Of a stretch of 64,000 bases of DNA, positions 63,008 through 64,000 are shown in pieces. The position numbers and the translations under genes are program-made. Within the stretch, counting starts at the first letter, position 1. Each line of letters starts with the position of its first letter. The DNA is from Lysinibacillus alkalisoli (lineage in GTDB: Bacteria; Bacillota; Bacilli; Bacillales_A; Planococcaceae). The stretch is from contig NZ_BMJT01000007.1 of assembly GCF_014643595.1 (NCBI RefSeq), positions 62,001-126,000 of the forward strand. Reading direction: 5' to 3'. Under the pieces are notes generated by a model. That model made no database searches and was not told the DNA's origin. It worked only from the letters and a program-made list of their open reading frames with translations.

Positions 63008-64000
63008 TTAATCAACTAATAAAACAGATACTTCTAATTCACTGTCTGACAAAATTACAATGCGGTCGTTTTTGCGTAGATCTTGTGGTGAGATAATTTT
63101 CCCAGCGCGAATAATTAACGCCTGATCAATAGATAAGTCAACATTTTGACCTGTCATATGCCATCCACCTGCTTGCCACTTTGCTGTGGATTTCGTTTGA
63201 AGCGTTGCAGGATATTTCGCTTGAATTTTATCAATTTGACCTACCATTGTAATAGTCTTCATACTTTGCATAGCATCATCAAAGTGCATAGCTTGTACAT
63301 GTCCATCTTTAACATAAAAATAACCATACTCGCCTTCATGTAAAAATAATTCCATTTCTGGTTTAATATCAACTACACGAGTACCGTCATTATAACGAGC
63401 TACAGTGGAATTACTGAAAGATAATGTGAATGGATTATCTTTTGTATATGTCCAACGATTATTTTCAAATTTTACAGCATCATTTACCTCTAGCAAATAA
63501 TTGTTATCAACATAGTTGAGTTGACCATAGTATAAATCATGTTTTGCTAAGTTTGCTGATGTAAAACTATCACTTGTTACTTGCACAATTTGTGCAAAGT
63601 TATTGCGACGTTCGCCATCTGTAACAACATAAGCTTGTCCATGCATCGTGAGAGCAGTTGGTGTCACAAGTCGTCCATTACGCACAAGAATAGAACCATC
63701 ATGGAAATACAATCTCCCCACATTGTTTAATGTCATGAATTTATTGCGTGTATCTACAGATTGCATATCCTCATAATATGTACGTTCATTATCTTTTAAG
63801 ATAACAATTTTTTGAATGACTTCTTGTCCAAACTGTTTCACTGTAGCATAATATACATCGCTGTTTTTATATTTCTTTAATTGCGCTTTTGAGATTTTTT
63901 TATTGCCATAAAAAACAGTAGCTCGGTTATCAAATTTTGTTGTTACTTGTTTATTTGATACATCAAAACCAAACTCCCAGTTCTCAAGTGGCTGTTGATT
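63008..64000 (-). CDS. Surface-protein gene, N-terminal part outside the window
   Basis: The frame is open from the right edge (NQQPLENWEFGFDVSNK) to the stop at 63008, 330 residues visible. A GTG at 63841 is not the start, because coding continues upstream. The visible part is a chain of short beta-rich units (GRLYFHDGSILVRNGRLV, DRIVILSD) with no catalytic motif that I know. Similar C-terminal parts occur in SLH proteins of Planococcaceae; the SLH repeats, if any, would lie beyond the edge. It precedes the SLH/VWA pair. Confidence 0.8.
   Translation of the reverse strand, partial: NQQPLENWEFGFDVSNKQVTTKFDNRATVFYGNKKISKAQLKKYKNSDVYYATVKQFGQEVIQKIVILKDNERTYYEDMQSVDTRNKFMTLNNVGRLYFHDGSILVRNGRLVTPTALTMHGQAYVVTDGERRNNFAQIVQVTSDSFTSANLAKHDLYYGQLNYVDNNYLLEVNDAVKFENNRWTYTKDNPFTLSFSNSTVARYNDGTRVVDIKPEMELFLHEGEYGYFYVKDGHVQAMHFDDAMQSMKTITMVGQIDKIQAKYPATLQTKSTAKWQAGGWHMTGQNVDLSIDQALIIRAGKIISPQDLRKNDRIVILSDSELEVSVLLVD

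Overview
The window is a low-GC Firmicutes chromosome segment. Almost every gene has its counterpart in the Bacillus subtilis recD2-to-hemA region, in nearly the same order and mostly on the minus strand. Two T-box leaders, a 6S RNA, an L21 leader, CymR, NiaR, SpoIIIJ/YidC2-type insertase, Prp with an N-extended L27, and S-layer-homology proteins all fit Bacillales. The SLH/VWA cluster and the loss of several spore genes suggest Planococcaceae (Kurthia, Caryophanon or Lysinibacillus relatives); the family call is inference.

Layout. 1-5.2 kb: recD2 (partial), a TPR protein, mnmA, its cysteine desulfurase and cymR (tRNA thiolation and cysteine control). 5.3-10.4 kb: rarA, then an insertion of brnQ and two unknown genes, then tcdA. 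10.5-14.3 kb: 6S RNA, aspS and hisS behind a T-box. 14.3-19.3 kb: cell-wall amidase, dtd, rel, apt. 19.3-24.4 kb: recJ split by a 2.8 kb group II intron. 24.5-32 kb: lapA-like gene, secDF, comN-like gene, yajC, tgt, queA, ruvB, ruvA. 32-36 kb: niaR, yidC2 with a MifM-like leader gene, hmp/nsrR with their shared operators, and a nested inverted-repeat element. 36.3-45 kb: pheA, pheB, obgE, spo0B, rpmA, prp, rplU, minD, minC, mreD, mreC, mreB. 45-51.5 kb: radC, two tandem folC genes, valS with its T-box. 51.5-58.4 kb: an SRPBCC protein, then the haem operon hemAXCDBL. 58.5-64 kb: secreted VWA/SLH cell-surface proteins, the last one cut by the window edge.

Main points of interest. (1) A 94-codon membrane leader gene sits directly before yidC2. 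It has a Trp and an acidic cluster in the same geometry as the MifM arrest peptide, and its last codons form a perfect 10-bp hairpin with the yidC2 ribosome-binding site: a probable nascent-chain sensor of membrane insertion. (2) A group II intron interrupts recJ exactly within a metal-ligand aspartate codon of DHH motif I; removing 21369-24164 restores one 762-residue frame. (3) The hisS-aspS T-box has an AAC specifier overlapping a CAC triplet, so it may read tRNA-Asn and tRNA-His. (4) Spore genes expected at several conserved junctions are absent while spo0B remains.
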